Origin: Candidatus Desulfovibrio kirbyi
GTDB taxonomy: Bacteria; Desulfobacterota; Desulfovibrionia; Desulfovibrionales; Desulfovibrionaceae
Assembly (NCBI GenBank): GCA_013374015.1
Contig: BLLL01000007.1
Coordinates: 1 to 64,000, forward strand
Reading direction: 5' to 3'
Length of the DNA: 64,000 nt
Numbering within the stretch: the first letter of the stretch is position 1; every line of letters starts with the position of its first letter. The notes below the pieces were generated by a model that saw only the letters and a program-made list of their open reading frames with translations, ran no database searches and was not told the origin of the DNA. Below, piece after piece: positions 42,801-55,188 of the stretch. The position numbers were made by a program, and so were the translations under genes.

Positions 42801-45800
42801 CCATGAATTGTTTCAATTCACGCCCCCGCGTAAGGGGCGACTGGATGGTATCGCCGGGCAAAACTTCATAGAGAGTTTCAATTCACGCCCCCGCGTAAGG
42901 GGCGACCAAACACAGAGCGAATCCGGCGTCCGCGATGATGTTTCAATTCACGCCCCCGCGTAAGGGGCGACACCCTTAGACAATGCTTCCCTTAAGCTAC
43001 GGACGTTTCAATTCACGCCCCCGCGTAAGGGGCGACGCCTACAATTTGATTTACAACGAATGGTACCGTGTTTCAATTCACGCCCCCGCGTAAGGGGCGA
43101 CAGGCCGCTCCGTCGTCCAATTCTCGGAAGTTTTACAGTTTCAATTCACGCCCCCGCGTAAGGGGCGACGGAGGCTCTTCCGAACCCGATGACCATTGGA
43201 ATGTTTCAATTCACGCCCCCGCGTAAGGGGCGACGAATCAGGCGGCGGCTATCCTGATGGTCATGATGTTTCAATTCACGCCCCCGCGTAAGGGGCGACG
43301 CATAAAATTAGGTATTACTGCGTGGGAGAATATGGTTTCAATTCACGCCCCCGCGTAAGGGGCGACGAATATCTACGCTATCTCGGCGTAAAGGCATCTG
43401 TTTCAATTCACGCCCCCGCGTAAGGGGCGACTCCACCAAAGAGGATTTCTGGCAGAAAGAGCTTGGTTTCAATTCACGCCCCCGCGTAAGGGGCGACGCG
43501 GAGGCTCTTCCGAACCCGATGACCATTGGAATGTTTCAATTCACGCCCCCGCGTAAGGGGCGACTTTGTCCTTTCTCGGCGAGGCTGGCCAAGGAATTGT
43601 TTCAATTCACGCCCCCGCGTAAGGGGCGACGCTGGCAAGCCGTTTCATGAATGACAGGGAGATATGTTTCAATTCACGCCCCCGCGTAAGGGGCGACGCT
43701 GGCAAGCCGTTTCATGAATGACAGGGAGATATGTTTCAATTCACGCCCCCGCGTAAGGGGCGACGCTACAGCGCAGGCGGCTGGTACCGTGAAACCGGTT
43801 TCAATTCACGCCCCCGCGTAAGGGGCGACTTGGCCGCAATGACTTCATCGTCTGTGTAGCTTGTTTCAATTCACGCCCCCGCGTAAGGGGCGACCCCGCT
43901 GGTGTCGGAAAATTCAGTACCGGAAGGGTTTCAATTCACGCCCCCGCGTAAGGGGCGACCCTGTGCCAAGTTGGCATTGAATCCAAGTTGATACTGTTTC
44001 AATTCACGCCCCCGCGTAAGGGGCGACCACTTTTCTCGGGCTAAAATATTTTTACAGAGATGTTTCAATTCACGCCCCCGCGTAAGGGGCGACTTCGTCC
44101 TTCTCATCTTCACTGTTGAAGATACTGGTTTCAATTCACGCCCCCGCGTAAGGGGCGACGATTTACACCTCCGCAGTCAACTATGATTTCATGTTTCAAT
44201 TCACGCCCCCGCGTAAGGGGCGACAGGGTAATTTTGCCCTGTCCAGCCAAGTGGACTTGTTTCAATTCACGCCCCCGCGTAAGGGGCGACGCCCCTTGCG
44301 GTTGACGGTGAAATCGTCTGTAGCCCTGTTTCAATTCACGCCCCCGCGTAAGGGGCGACGGAACCAGGCAGCATACAGGAAACGAAGAAATTGTTTCAAT
44401 TCACGCCCCCGCGTAAGGGGCGACCGCCCTGTCATAACCCGCATATAATGCCTGTAATTGTTTCAATTCACGCCCCCGCGTAAGGGGCGACGGCGGTCAA
44501 ACAGATCAATTTCAATCGTGTCCGTTTCAATTCACGCCCCCGCGTAAGGGGCGACATTACTGTGCCCACGCTGAACGCCGTAGCAATCGGTTTCAATTCA
44601 CGCCCCCGCGTAAGGGGCGACGTGGCGGTGTCGATTTTCACGCCGCCAAGGGTGGTTTCAATTCACGCCCCCGCGTAAGGGGCGACGTGAAACGCGTGTG
44701 CTGAATCGCTGGTATGAAGTAGTTTCAATTCACGCCCCCGCGTAAGGGGCGACGTCGGGGAAGTCGCTTAGATACGCTCTCGGCGGAGTTTCAATTCACG
44801 CCCCCGCGTAAGGGGCGACCTCCGGCCATTCCCCATTATCCAAGAACCATACCAGTTTCAATTCACGCCCCCGCGTAAGGGGCGACTACTATTTCCCCCC
44901 TGTTTTAAAGCTTTTCTGGTTTCAATTCACGCCCCCGCGTAAGGGGCGACGCAGTGATGGCACCCTGTACATCTGGAGATGGGGTTTCAATTCACGCCCC
45001 CGCGTAAGGGGCGACTTTTGTGAAGAGCCGATGCCAGCATAAGGACTTGTTTCAATTCACGCCCCCGCGTAAGGGGCGACGACGGACATTTAGAGGTTAC
45101 AGAAATTTAATAAGTTTCAATTCACGCCCCCGCGTAAGGGGCGACATCGCCGCTACAAGGTTTTTCCAGAACACAAAAGGTTTCAATTCACGCCCCCGCG
45201 TAAGGGGCGACTCCGAAACGTTTACAGCGCATTCAACGCACAACGTTTCAATTCACGCCCCCGCGTAAGGGGCGACGGTCACTTGCGCGGATACTTCCGC
45301 CAGATACAAAAGTTTCAATTCACGCCCCCGCGTAAGGGGCGACAACAAGGGGGAGAAAATGCAGCACCTGAATTATGTTTCAATTCACGCCCCCGCGTAA
45401 GGGGCGACGGCGGGCGCAAATCAGACGACAAGAAGGATGATGTTTCAATTCACGCCCCCGCGTAAGGGGCGACTCAGAAGCAAGCTATATCTTCTGGTAT
45501 CAAGCCGTGTTTCAATTCACGCCCCCGCGTAAGGGGCGACATACGCGCTGATGAATTCTTGATAAGTGGGCGTAGTTTCAATTCACGCCCCCGCGTAAGG
45601 GGCGACCCACGCGCCCCAATCCCGTCCTTGCCGCCAACGTGTTTCAATTCACGCCCCCGCGTAAGGGGCGACCGCTACGCTTGCGCTGAAATTAAAGGAT
45701 ATATGGTTTCAATTCACGCCCCCGCGTAAGGGGCGACGCAATATTTAATATATTCATATGTGCGAAGGCGTGTTTCAATTCACGCCCCCGCGTAAGGGGC

Positions 45801-48800
45801 GACCCCGCAAGGCAAGGGCGCGGAAACGCCGTGGTATGTTTCAATTCACGCCCCCGCGTAAGGGGCGACACCAGTGGAAGCAGCGGTTCCAGCATCGAAG
45901 GGATGTTTCAATTCACGCCCCCGCGTAAGGGGCGACCCTTAAAGTAAACCTTAAAGCGTCAAAAAAATGTTTCAATTCACGCCCCCGCGTAAGGGGCGAC
46001 CTTGAATAAATATTGTATCGTTTTCCATATATCCTGTTTCAATTCACGCCCCCGCGTAAGGGGCGACCTTCCGGCCATTCCCCATTATCCAAGAACCATA
46101 CCAGTTTCAATTCACGCCCCCGCGTAAGGGGCGACCGGCGCGCTGGGCAAGCCCGGCATCGTGAAGCCGGTTTCAATTCACGCCCCCGCGTAAGGGGCGA
46201 CCATTCGGCCCCGCCGGAGGACTGGAGGAAAAATGGTTTCAATTCACGCCCCCGCGTAAGGGGCGACGTTGTGCCACTGTTCATAAAGGGCGTGTGCTTC
46301 TGGTTTCAATTCACGCCCCCGCGTAAGGGGCGACTACGGCTGGCACGGCGGCGGCCACTGCGGCAGACGTTTCAATTCACGCCCCCGCGTAAGGGGCGAC
46401 CTTGCAAGGCGATAATATTATCGTATAAATCCTGTTTCAATTCACGCCCCCGCGTAAGGGGCGACGGGAAGCGGCGAAAATCGTAAATATTCCCGTTGAC
46501 GTTTCAATTCACGCCCCCGCGTAAGGGGCGACTTGGGGCGGGCGCAAATCATGGGGTGAAAAAGATGTTTCAATTCACGCCCCCGCGTAAGGGGCGACCC
46601 GGATTATAGCACCGATCACATAGAAGTACGTGTTTCAATTCACGCCCCCGCGTAAGGGGCGACCATTCCGCCCGCCCAACGCTTCGGACGTATCAGGCGT
46701 TTCAATTCACGCCCCCGCGTAAGGGGCGACCACGGCTACGTATTCGCTGGAATTATTTGATTTTGTTTCAATTCACGCCCCCGCGTAAGGGGCGACATGG
46801 GTGGATGATGAAGTAATTCAAGCCATTAACGTTTCAATTCACGCCCCCGCGTAAGGGGCGACGATATCGTTCACGATTTCGATAGGCGTTTTCGTTGTTT
46901 CAATTCACGCCCCCGCGTAAGGGGCGACACAATTTCAGTGGATGGCACAACGATAAAGCAGGTTTCAATTCACGCCCCCGCGTAAGGGGCGACCTTGATA
47001 AGCCGCGCGTTCAATGCCGCGGGAATAGTTTCAATTCACGCCCCCGCGTAAGGGGCGACCAGCGCCCTGGCCGGATGGTTGCAGGCGCTGAAAGTTTCAA
47101 TTCACGCCCCCGCGTAAGGGGCGACAAAAGAAATAGCACAAAAATTGTGCATATCTGGTTTCAATTCACGCCCCCGCGTAAGGGGCGACTGTGAATAATA
47201 ACACAAACTTCCGTATAGGCATGTTTCAATTCACGCCCCCGCGTAAGGGGCGACTCTGCGGCTGGCTTGGCGCGTTCGGCCTTGGCTGGTTTCAATTCAC
47301 GCCCCCGCGTAAGGGGCGACCGCGCAAGCGTGCGCGGCTTATCGCGCGGGATCAGTTTCAATTCACGCCCCCGCGTAAGGGGCGACATACGCGCTGATAA
47401 AGTCAGGATATACAGGAATCGTTTCAATTCACGCCCCCGCGTAAGGGGCGACACCATCAATAATTGAATAAGGCCACTTATCATTGTTTCAATTCACGCC
47501 CCCGCGTAAGGGGCGACCCACCAAGATACCCACCAAGATACCCACCAACAAGTTTCAATTCACGCCCCCGCGTAAGGGGCGACTAAAGCGCGGAAAATGT
47601 ATCTTAGCCTGGGGCCGGTTTCAATTCACGCCCCCGCGTAAGGGGCGACAATTTTTGCATTATCGCCCGCAACAGTACTGCCTGTTTCAATTCACGCCCC
47701 CGCGTAAGGGGCGACTCATACAAAGCATACCAACTAAAAAAATACCTTGTTTCAATTCACGCCCCCGCGTAAGGGGCGACGGATAGTTCCCGCGCGAGCG
47801 CGTGATCCTGCTGGTTTCAATTCACGCCCCCGCGTAAGGGGCGACGTGGGTACAGGTTACGACCGGCGATTTTGTGCCGGTTTCAATTCACGCCCCCGCG
47901 TAAGGGGCGACACAATTTCAGTGGATGGCACAACGATAAAACAGGTTTCAATTCACGCCCCCGCGTAAGGGGCGACGAAGGCGTATACACGTATTCGGAA
48001 AAGGAGATCGTTTCAATTCACGCCCCCGCGTAAGGGGCGACGCCTATGGTAATCGGCAGCGTCGGGCTGGCCGTGTTTCAATTCACGCCCCCGCGTAAGG
48101 GGCGACGCCCTGTTTCAGGATTGCGCCGAATATTCGGCCAAGTTTCAATTCACGCCCCCGCGTAAGGGGCGACTGCTGGTGGCGTACTTTAATAATGATA
48201 CATAAATTGTTTCAATTCACGCCCCCGCGTAAGGGGCGACCAGGTGTTTCCGGTGTAATAGTGCGCGGCACATGGTTTCAATTCACGCCCCCGCGTAAGG
48301 GGCGACTGTGCCGGTGAAAGGCGTCACCGACAAATTATTGTTTCAATTCACGCCCCCGCGTAAGGGGCGACGTCTTTCACAGAACGGATTGCCGATTCAA
48401 TTAGTTTCAATTCACGCCCCCGCGTAAGGGGCGACCGGGGCATTCTGAAAGGCGCATCATTAATCAGCGTTTCAATTCACGCCCCCGCGTAAGGGGCGAC
48501 TTACGTTAACATATGATGGCGGCGAAGTTTCAAAGTTTCAATTCACGCCCCCGCGTAAGGGGCGACTAAAGCGCGGAAAATGTATCTTAGCCTTGGTGCG
48601 GTTTCAATTCACGCCCCCGCGTAAGGGGCGACGGTATGCCGATTTATAGCCCGGGATCGGGCTTCGGTTTCAATTCACGCCCCCGCGTAAGGGGCGACCA
48701 CAGATATGAACAACAACTTGGCCGGCATATATGTTTCAATTCACGCCCCCGCGTAAGGGGCGACGGCAGCACGTGTTGGTGTAAATGTAGATAGAAAGTT

Positions 48801-51657
48801 TCAATTCACGCCCCCGCGTAAGGGGCGACAATCATAAGTATAGAATCCGGGGCGGATTGCTGGTTTCAATTCACGCCCCCGCGTAAGGGGCGACAAAAAT
48901 ACAGTATCGCCGGGCATGGCGGTCGTGGTTTCAATTCACGCCCCCGCGTAAGGGGCGACGCGGAAGCGAACGCAAAGCAGTCGCAAGGCTTGGTTTCAAT
49001 TCACGCCCCCGCGTAAGGGGCGACGGTACACCGGATTTTTATCACCGCGCTCCAGCAGGTTTCAATTCACGCCCCCGCGTAAGGGGCGACGCGGAACACG
49101 CCCATAATCACACACCCGCCCAAAAGTTTCAATTCACGCCCCCGCGTAAGGGGCGACTATAAACTGCGCCGGATTAGTAACCGAGTATTTGTTTCAATTC
49201 ACGCCCCCGCGTAAGGGGCGACAAGGCAAAGTTTTTCAGTTGGTACTGGTTCAATGTTTCAATTCACGCCCCCGCGTAAGGGGCGACGTTCCGATGCCGT
49301 AAATCTGTGTGAGTGAAGTTGTTTCAATTCACGCCCCCGCGTAAGGGGCGACAAGCCACAGAGAAGAAGTCGACCGTCAAAAAATGTTTCAATTCACGCC
49401 CCCGCGTAAGGGGCGACCATGAAACGGCCATTGCTGGCGTTTTGTTCCAGTTGTTTCAATTCACGCCCCCGCGTAAGGGGCGACTAAAACGCTTAGGGAG
49501 GCACCTTGGCGACTCTCGTTTCAATTCACGCCCCCGCGTAAGGGGCGACCCAAAAAGCGGCCATGTGTGTTACCGTGGAAACTGTTTCAATTCACGCCCC
49601 CGCGTAAGGGGCGACCGCTAGCGGTCGGCAATTGATACGGATCGGGCTGGTTTCAATTCACGCCCCCGCGTAAGGGGCGACAGTATTTTGCAGCAGATTG
49701 TTGGCGTTTTCGCTGGTTTCAATTCACGCCCCCGCGTAAGGGGCGACCCAGGTATGGTATTTATCGGCGTGTAAAGGCGCGTTTCAATTCACGCCCCCGC
49801 GTAAGGGGCGACATAACGTGCCCCTGAAAATAGCCAACGTTACCAAGTTTCAATTCACGCCCCCGCGTAAGGGGCGACTTTTTGCATATCCTTAGCGCTG
49901 GCGCGGATATTGTTTCAATTCACGCCCCCGCGTAAGGGGCGACGGGTGAATTGCCTTGTGGCTGGGCTGGCTCCTTTGTTTCAATTCACGCCCCCGCGTA
50001 AGGGGCGACCAGTGGAAGCAGCGGTTCCAGCATCGAAGAAAGTTTCAATTCACGCCCCCGCGTAAGGGGCGACCCGCAACAGTGTGCGTATTCGGCGTTG
50101 GGCGCGCCGTTTCAATTCACGCCCCCGCGTAAGGGGCGACAACAGGCACGTACGCGCGCCCGGGCGCATCGCAGGTTTCAATTCACGCCCCCGCGTAAGG
50201 GGCGACGGCAGCACAATCACCGCAAGCACTGACGGAGTTTTGTTTCAATTCACGCCCCCGCGTAAGGGGCGACTGCGCAAGATTGCCATTAAACCCAAAT
50301 TGGAACTGTTTCAATTCACGCCCCCGCGTAAGGGGCGACACACACCGCGATTTTTCAGCGCGCCTCCCAGCTTGTTTCAATTCACGCCCCCGCGTAAGGG
50401 GCGACCAGCGCCGCCGGGCATCATATTGCGCTGTGACATGTTTCAATTCACGCCCCCGCGTAAGGGGCGACTCTGTTTTGTCGTATTATGTACAATGATA
50501 TCCATGTTTCAATTCACGCCCCCGCGTAAGGGGCGACATCCTTGAAGCGTTGTGCGCTGTGTATGGCATTTGTTTCAATTCACGCCCCCGCGTAAGGGGC
50601 GACCGCGCGGAAGTGCGGCCAGCTATCAAGATGAAAGTTTCAATTCACGCCCCCGCGTAAGGGGCGACGGAACCGGTAGTGCCCGCATTGTAAAGATAAC
50701 GTGTTTCAATTCACGCCCCCGCGTAAGGGGCGACGATTTTGCCAAAATTGACGCGCATATGGCAGCACGTTTCAATTCACGCCCCCGCGTAAGGGGCGAC
50801 CCACGCGCCCCAATCCCGTCCTTGCCGCCAACGTGTTTCAATTCACGCCCCCGCGTAAGGGGCGACCACGATAAATGCGCCGGGTACCCTTTCCATCACG
50901 TTTCAATTCACGCCCCCGCGTAAGGGGCGACGCAAGCTAAGCGCCATAATTCCCACAATTTCAGTGGTTTCAATTCACGCCCCCGCGTAAGGGGCGACAG
51001 CGATAGTTATCCATTCTTGAATTCGACAGACGTTTCAATTCACGCCCCCGCGTAAGGGGCGACCTTCGATGCTGGAACCGCTGCTTCCACTGGTTGAGTT
51101 TCAATTCACGCCCCCGCGTAAGGGGCGACGCTTGGGGCGGTGTACTGGTTCGCGGGCAACTACGTTTCAATTCACGCCCCCGCGTAAGGGGCGACCGCGC
51201 GCCTGCCACCCTTCCGGCACCGGCACGTTGTTTCAATTCACGCCCCCGCGTAAGGGGCGACCTGATCATTGTATGCGCTTAAATTCGCGTCAAGCGTTTC
51301 AATTCACGCCCCCGCGTAAGGGGCGACGATTGATACGGGCGTGATGGAAGTTGCCGGAACGTTTCAATTCACGCCCCCGCGTAAGGGGCGACATCCCCGC
51401 TGGCTATGGGAAGCCAGCGATGGCTGGTTTCAATTCACGCCCCCGCGTAAGGGGCGACTACAGCTGTTTATTCGCTGGAATTATTTGATTTTGTTTCAAT
51501 TCACGCCCCCGCGTAAGGGGCGACGTATCCACACGTGAAAATCGACCCCGCGGAAAAGGTTTCAATTCACGCCCCCGCGTAAGGGGCGACTGCCGCCCTT
51601 GGCAACATCGCCTTCACTATAAAATGTTTCAATTCACGCCCCCGCGTAAGGGGCGAC

Positions 51658-51688
51658 ACCGCCTTTTTGCAGACTCTTTTTTATTGAC
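51658..51688 (-). other. CRISPR spacer identical to 31 bases of cas8c
   Basis: This spacer lies between the repeats starting 51626 and 51689, roughly 31st from the leader. It equals plus-strand 60725-60755 inside cas8c at all 31 positions. The crRNA has the same sense as the cas8c mRNA, so it can pair only with the template DNA strand. Confidence 0.93.
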
Positions 51689-53691
51689 GTTTCAATTCAC
51701 GCCCCCGCGTAAGGGGCGACTGCGGCTGGTTGGGCGCGTTCGGGCTTGGGTGGTTTCAATTCACGCCCCCGCGTAAGGGGCGACTCTGGCAGTATGTATC
51801 AGCCCGCGGCATTATAAGTTTCAATTCACGCCCCCGCGTAAGGGGCGACAATATTGCAATTCCATGAACTGGTTCCGGCGGGTTTCAATTCACGCCCCCG
51901 CGTAAGGGGCGACGTATGGCGGCGCAGAATGGGAAAACATCAGCGCCGTTTCAATTCACGCCCCCGCGTAAGGGGCGACTATCACAGATAAAGCCCGCCG
52001 CGACGCTATGGCGTTTCAATTCACGCCCCCGCGTAAGGGGCGACACTGCATTATCACAAATGGTAACAAACGGAACTGTTTCAATTCACGCCCCCGCGTA
52101 AGGGGCGACGATTCTGGAATACGTACGCACAAATAACGTTATGTTTCAATTCACGCCCCCGCGTAAGGGGCGACGATATCACGGCGCAGATGAAGCTTGC
52201 GGAAGAATCGTTTCAATTCACGCCCCCGCGTAAGGGGCGACGGAAAGGCAGCTTATAATGGGGGCAAGGAAACGGGTTTCAATTCACGCCCCCGCGTAAG
52301 GGGCGACAGGCCAGCGCGTTGGCGTTGTGCGCCATAAATTTGTTTCAATTCACGCCCCCGCGTAAGGGGCGACGATTGATACAGGCGTGATGGTGGTTGC
52401 GGGCACGTTTCAATTCACGCCCCCGCGTAAGGGGCGACTGCGTACGGCGCACCATCTTCAGGCCGCCGATCAGTTTCAATTCACGCCCCCGCGTAAGGGG
52501 CGACTATTCGGCCATGAATTCATCATATGTAGGCGTAGTTTCAATTCACGCCCCCGCGTAAGGGGCGACTCTTTTTGCCAAAAATCTTCCTTAACTTGAC
52601 GCGTTTCAATTCACGCCCCCGCGTAAGGGGCGACTGGCCAGCCTCGCCCAGGAATGAATAATCACGGGGTTTCAATTCACGCCCCCGCGTAAGGGGCGAC
52701 GATAGATCGCCACCAGCGCCGGGCGTACGATCAGTTTCAATTCACGCCCCCGCGTAAGGGGCGACACTATCCGCCAACATTGATAAAATTGTACTGGTGG
52801 TTTCAATTCACGCCCCCGCGTAAGGGGCGACTTATATGCCGAACTTCACGCGCTGGAGCCGGACGGTGGTTTCAATTCACGCCCCCGCGTAAGGGGCGAC
52901 ATGCTAGAGATTATATCCGCTATGGAGGAGTCAGTTTCAATTCACGCCCCCGCGTAAGGGGCGACTTTATCCATCGGCGCGAACAAAACCAGCAACCGGT
53001 TTCAATTCACGCCCCCGCGTAAGGGGCGACGTTACTTACGCCCACAATGGCGTTATTTGAGATAGTTTCAATTCACGCCCCCGCGTAAGGGGCGACTTTT
53101 CTGGTAGAATATCCAGCACGTGGGAAGTTACGTTTCAATTCACGCCCCCGCGTAAGGGGCGACGATAATACTATTTTCATTGAACAGGTTGCCGCATGTT
53201 TCAATTCACGCCCCCGCGTAAGGGGCGACTTCGTCTGCCCGACATCCACGCCCGTTGCGATTGTGTTTCAATTCACGCCCCCGCGTAAGGGGCGACGACT
53301 GCGGATATTTCACCGGACTCATCACTAATTGTTTCAATTCACGCCCCCGCGTAAGGGGCGACTCGTGAAGCCGGACGGGGAAAGCATAATTATTGAGGTT
53401 TCAATTCACGCCCCCGCGTAAGGGGCGACGATATGAACCCGACGGAAGTACCATCGATTTAGACGTTTCAATTCACGCCCCCGCGTAAGGGGCGACCATT
53501 TTCGATTTCATCTTCATCGTCAGAATTCTGTTTCAATTCACGCCCCCGCGTAAGGGGCGACGATAGATCGCCACCAGCGCCGGGCGTACGGTCAGTTTCA
53601 ATTCACGCCCCCGCGTAAGGGGCGACGAAACTGCAAAACAACTATTTACAAGCTCAAACGTTTCAATTCACGCCCCCGCGTAAGGGGCGAC

Positions 53692-53873
53692 GGCGAGCTA
53701 TGCACTCATTGAAAGAGTAGCATTTATTAGGCATACTTCGAGGGTAACTGCCGTATTCTTGCTCAAAGCATATTGCCGGGATATTATCTCAAAAAAAAAC
53801 AATAAAAACAAATAAATAAAAGTCGAGCCTCCTTCCGCTTTTGTCTGTGAACTTACGATTCTCGCCAGATAGT
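53692..53873 (-). promoter_or_regulatory. CRISPR leader
   Basis: The 182 bases between the cas2 stop and the first repeat are AT-rich, with a run of nine A and an AATAAATAAA stretch on the plus strand. New spacers should be added at 53660-53691. On the minus strand TTGTTT (plus-strand 53806-53811) and GATAAT (53783-53788) are exactly 17 bases apart and make a good sigma-70 promoter. Transcription would start about 85 bases before the first repeat. Confidence 0.8.
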
Positions 53874-54164
53874 TTACAGAATTATCGTTCCTTCAATATC
53901 AACAACCCGCTTTGCTCCAATATGCTCTGCTCTGTTTTTCCAGTTTGCTCCTAAAAAGTAGAAACGCAAACTGTCGAGTTCCTGATCCATCTCATTCAGC
54001 AACTTGGCGCGTAACGCGCTCCACTGCGCAGGATCAACCAGACATTCAAAAATAGAGAACTGCACGCGTTGCCCCCAATTTTCGCAATGTCGTGCAATAT
54101 GGCGAAGCCGTTTGCGACCTTCATGGTTTTCGGTATTCACGTCATAACACACCAGCACCATCAT
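53874..54164 (-). CDS. cas2: CRISPR-associated endonuclease Cas2
   Basis: Structural partner of Cas1 in the spacer integration complex. The 96-residue protein has the ferredoxin-like start MMVLVCYDVNTENHEGRKRLRHIARHCENWGQRVQFSIFECLVDPAQW, with the conserved Asp in YDV. Length is normal. It starts 4 bases after the cas1 stop and is the last gene before the leader. Confidence 0.97.
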   Translation of the reverse strand: MMVLVCYDVNTENHEGRKRLRHIARHCENWGQRVQFSIFECLVDPAQWSALRAKLLNEMDQELDSLRFYFLGANWKNRAEHIGAKRVVDIEGTIIL

Positions 54165-54168
54165 TGCG

Positions 54169-55188
54169 TCATCTCACTACAAACGGAGGATAGGCATCCA
54201 TATCCCCCCTGATATACCGCGCCAGCAAGCGAGCCTGAATATGCCACAGTAAGCCAATCCGCATTTTTTCCTGCAAAAAAGGATGCTCAATTTCATCCTG
54301 TTTACGCTTTTGCCAAGCGACTATGACCTCTTTGCGCGTGTCGTCATCCATCAATACTGCGCCAGCTTCCTGTCGTCTGAATCCCTTATTTTTGACCTGC
54401 CCTTTATTCACCAGTGTACAGGCAAGCCGGTCTGCAAGATAAGGCCTGAATTCCTCCATCATATCCAATGCCAGACTTGGTCTGCCGGGTCTGTCCTTGT
54501 GCAGATAGCCTGCTGCCGGATCAAGCCCCACCCCTTCCAGAGCACTACGCACATCGTGCGCCAGGAGAGTGTACAGAAAGGACAGAAGACAGTTCATGGC
54601 ATCTAGAGGAGGCCGACGTGAACGCCCGGTAAAAACAAAAGTCGAATCAGAAGAAGCAATCTGCGCGTCAAATACACTGAAATACAACGCTGCGGCGTTA
54701 CCCTCCACTCCCCGCGCTTCCTCCAGAGAAATATCTTTATGAAGTTGTGCAAGACTAAAGCTGAACCTGCGGCAAACATCGTCCAAACGTGAATCTGGCT
54801 GGTTTCTGTTAGTACGACGTAGCAGAGTGCGGCAATTGTATATTTTGCCAATGAGAAACGCGCGGGCCAGCTTTGCGGCAAATGCCGGATCATCAGCTTT
54901 GCGGTACTGCGCCCGCCGCAAAAGCACATTGCCGGACACTGCCCCATGCATGGAAGCAAGAAAACGCCCATTTTCTGTAAGCCAAGAAACAGCCACTCCG
55001 TGCTCCGCACAGTGACCAAGCAGAAACGGACTGCACGACACCTGCCCGAACAGTACCAGTCCGCCCAGATTATGGATTGGAATTTTGCGTTTTTCTCCTT
55101 CCTTAAGGTGAATGCAAACGCACTCGCCCTCCTTGGACAAATATGTTTCCTGTGATGAGATATAGAGGGTGTTCAGGCAGTGTTTCAC
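54169..55188 (-). CDS. cas1: CRISPR integrase Cas1 (type I-C)
   Basis: Integrase of new spacers. The 339-residue product starts at a GTG (55188) that overlaps the cas4 stop as GTGA, giving VKHCLNTLYISSQETYLSKEGE. The open frame runs further upstream within cas4, but this start matches the family. RGVEGNAAALYFSVFD carries the catalytic Glu. LLSFLYTLLAHDVRSALEGVGLDPAAGYLHKDRPGRPSLALDMMEEFRPYLAD carries the His and Asp/Glu metal ligands. Confidence 0.97.
   Translation of the reverse strand: MKHCLNTLYISSQETYLSKEGECVCIHLKEGEKRKIPIHNLGGLVLFGQVSCSPFLLGHCAEHGVAVSWLTENGRFLASMHGAVSGNVLLRRAQYRKADDPAFAAKLARAFLIGKIYNCRTLLRRTNRNQPDSRLDDVCRRFSFSLAQLHKDISLEEARGVEGNAAALYFSVFDAQIASSDSTFVFTGRSRRPPLDAMNCLLSFLYTLLAHDVRSALEGVGLDPAAGYLHKDRPGRPSLALDMMEEFRPYLADRLACTLVNKGQVKNKGFRRQEAGAVLMDDDTRKEVIVAWQKRKQDEIEHPFLQEKMRIGLLWHIQARLLARYIRGDMDAYPPFVVR

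Larger units (their letters stand above)
33372..53691 (-). CRISPR. Type I-C CRISPR array, 310 repeats and 309 spacers by hand count
   Basis: A 20,320-base unbroken array. The repeat is 32 bp; read on the minus strand it begins GTCGCCCC and ends TGAATTGAAAC, with a CGCCCC/GGGGCG hairpin around a 7-base loop. Hairpin and tail are typical of type I-C. Spacers are 31-38 bases, mostly 33-35, and the mean unit is about 65.7. Orientation is minus: the GAAAC end faces away from the leader, the AT-rich leader abuts cas2, and the worn repeats are at the low end. Repeats 1, 2, 4-13 and 20 from the low end differ from consensus. The hand count could be off by a few. No gene or insertion interrupts the array. 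Many spacers are duplicated or related, and two match cas8c. Confidence 0.97.

Noticed and set aside
33497..53022. Dozens of open frames with recurring peptides FQFTPPRKGR, FNSRPRVRGD and SPLTRGRELK
   Set aside because: They are translations of the CRISPR repeat in three frames, with spacers between. The repeated RGD and arginine-rich peptides are artefacts, not a repeat protein.
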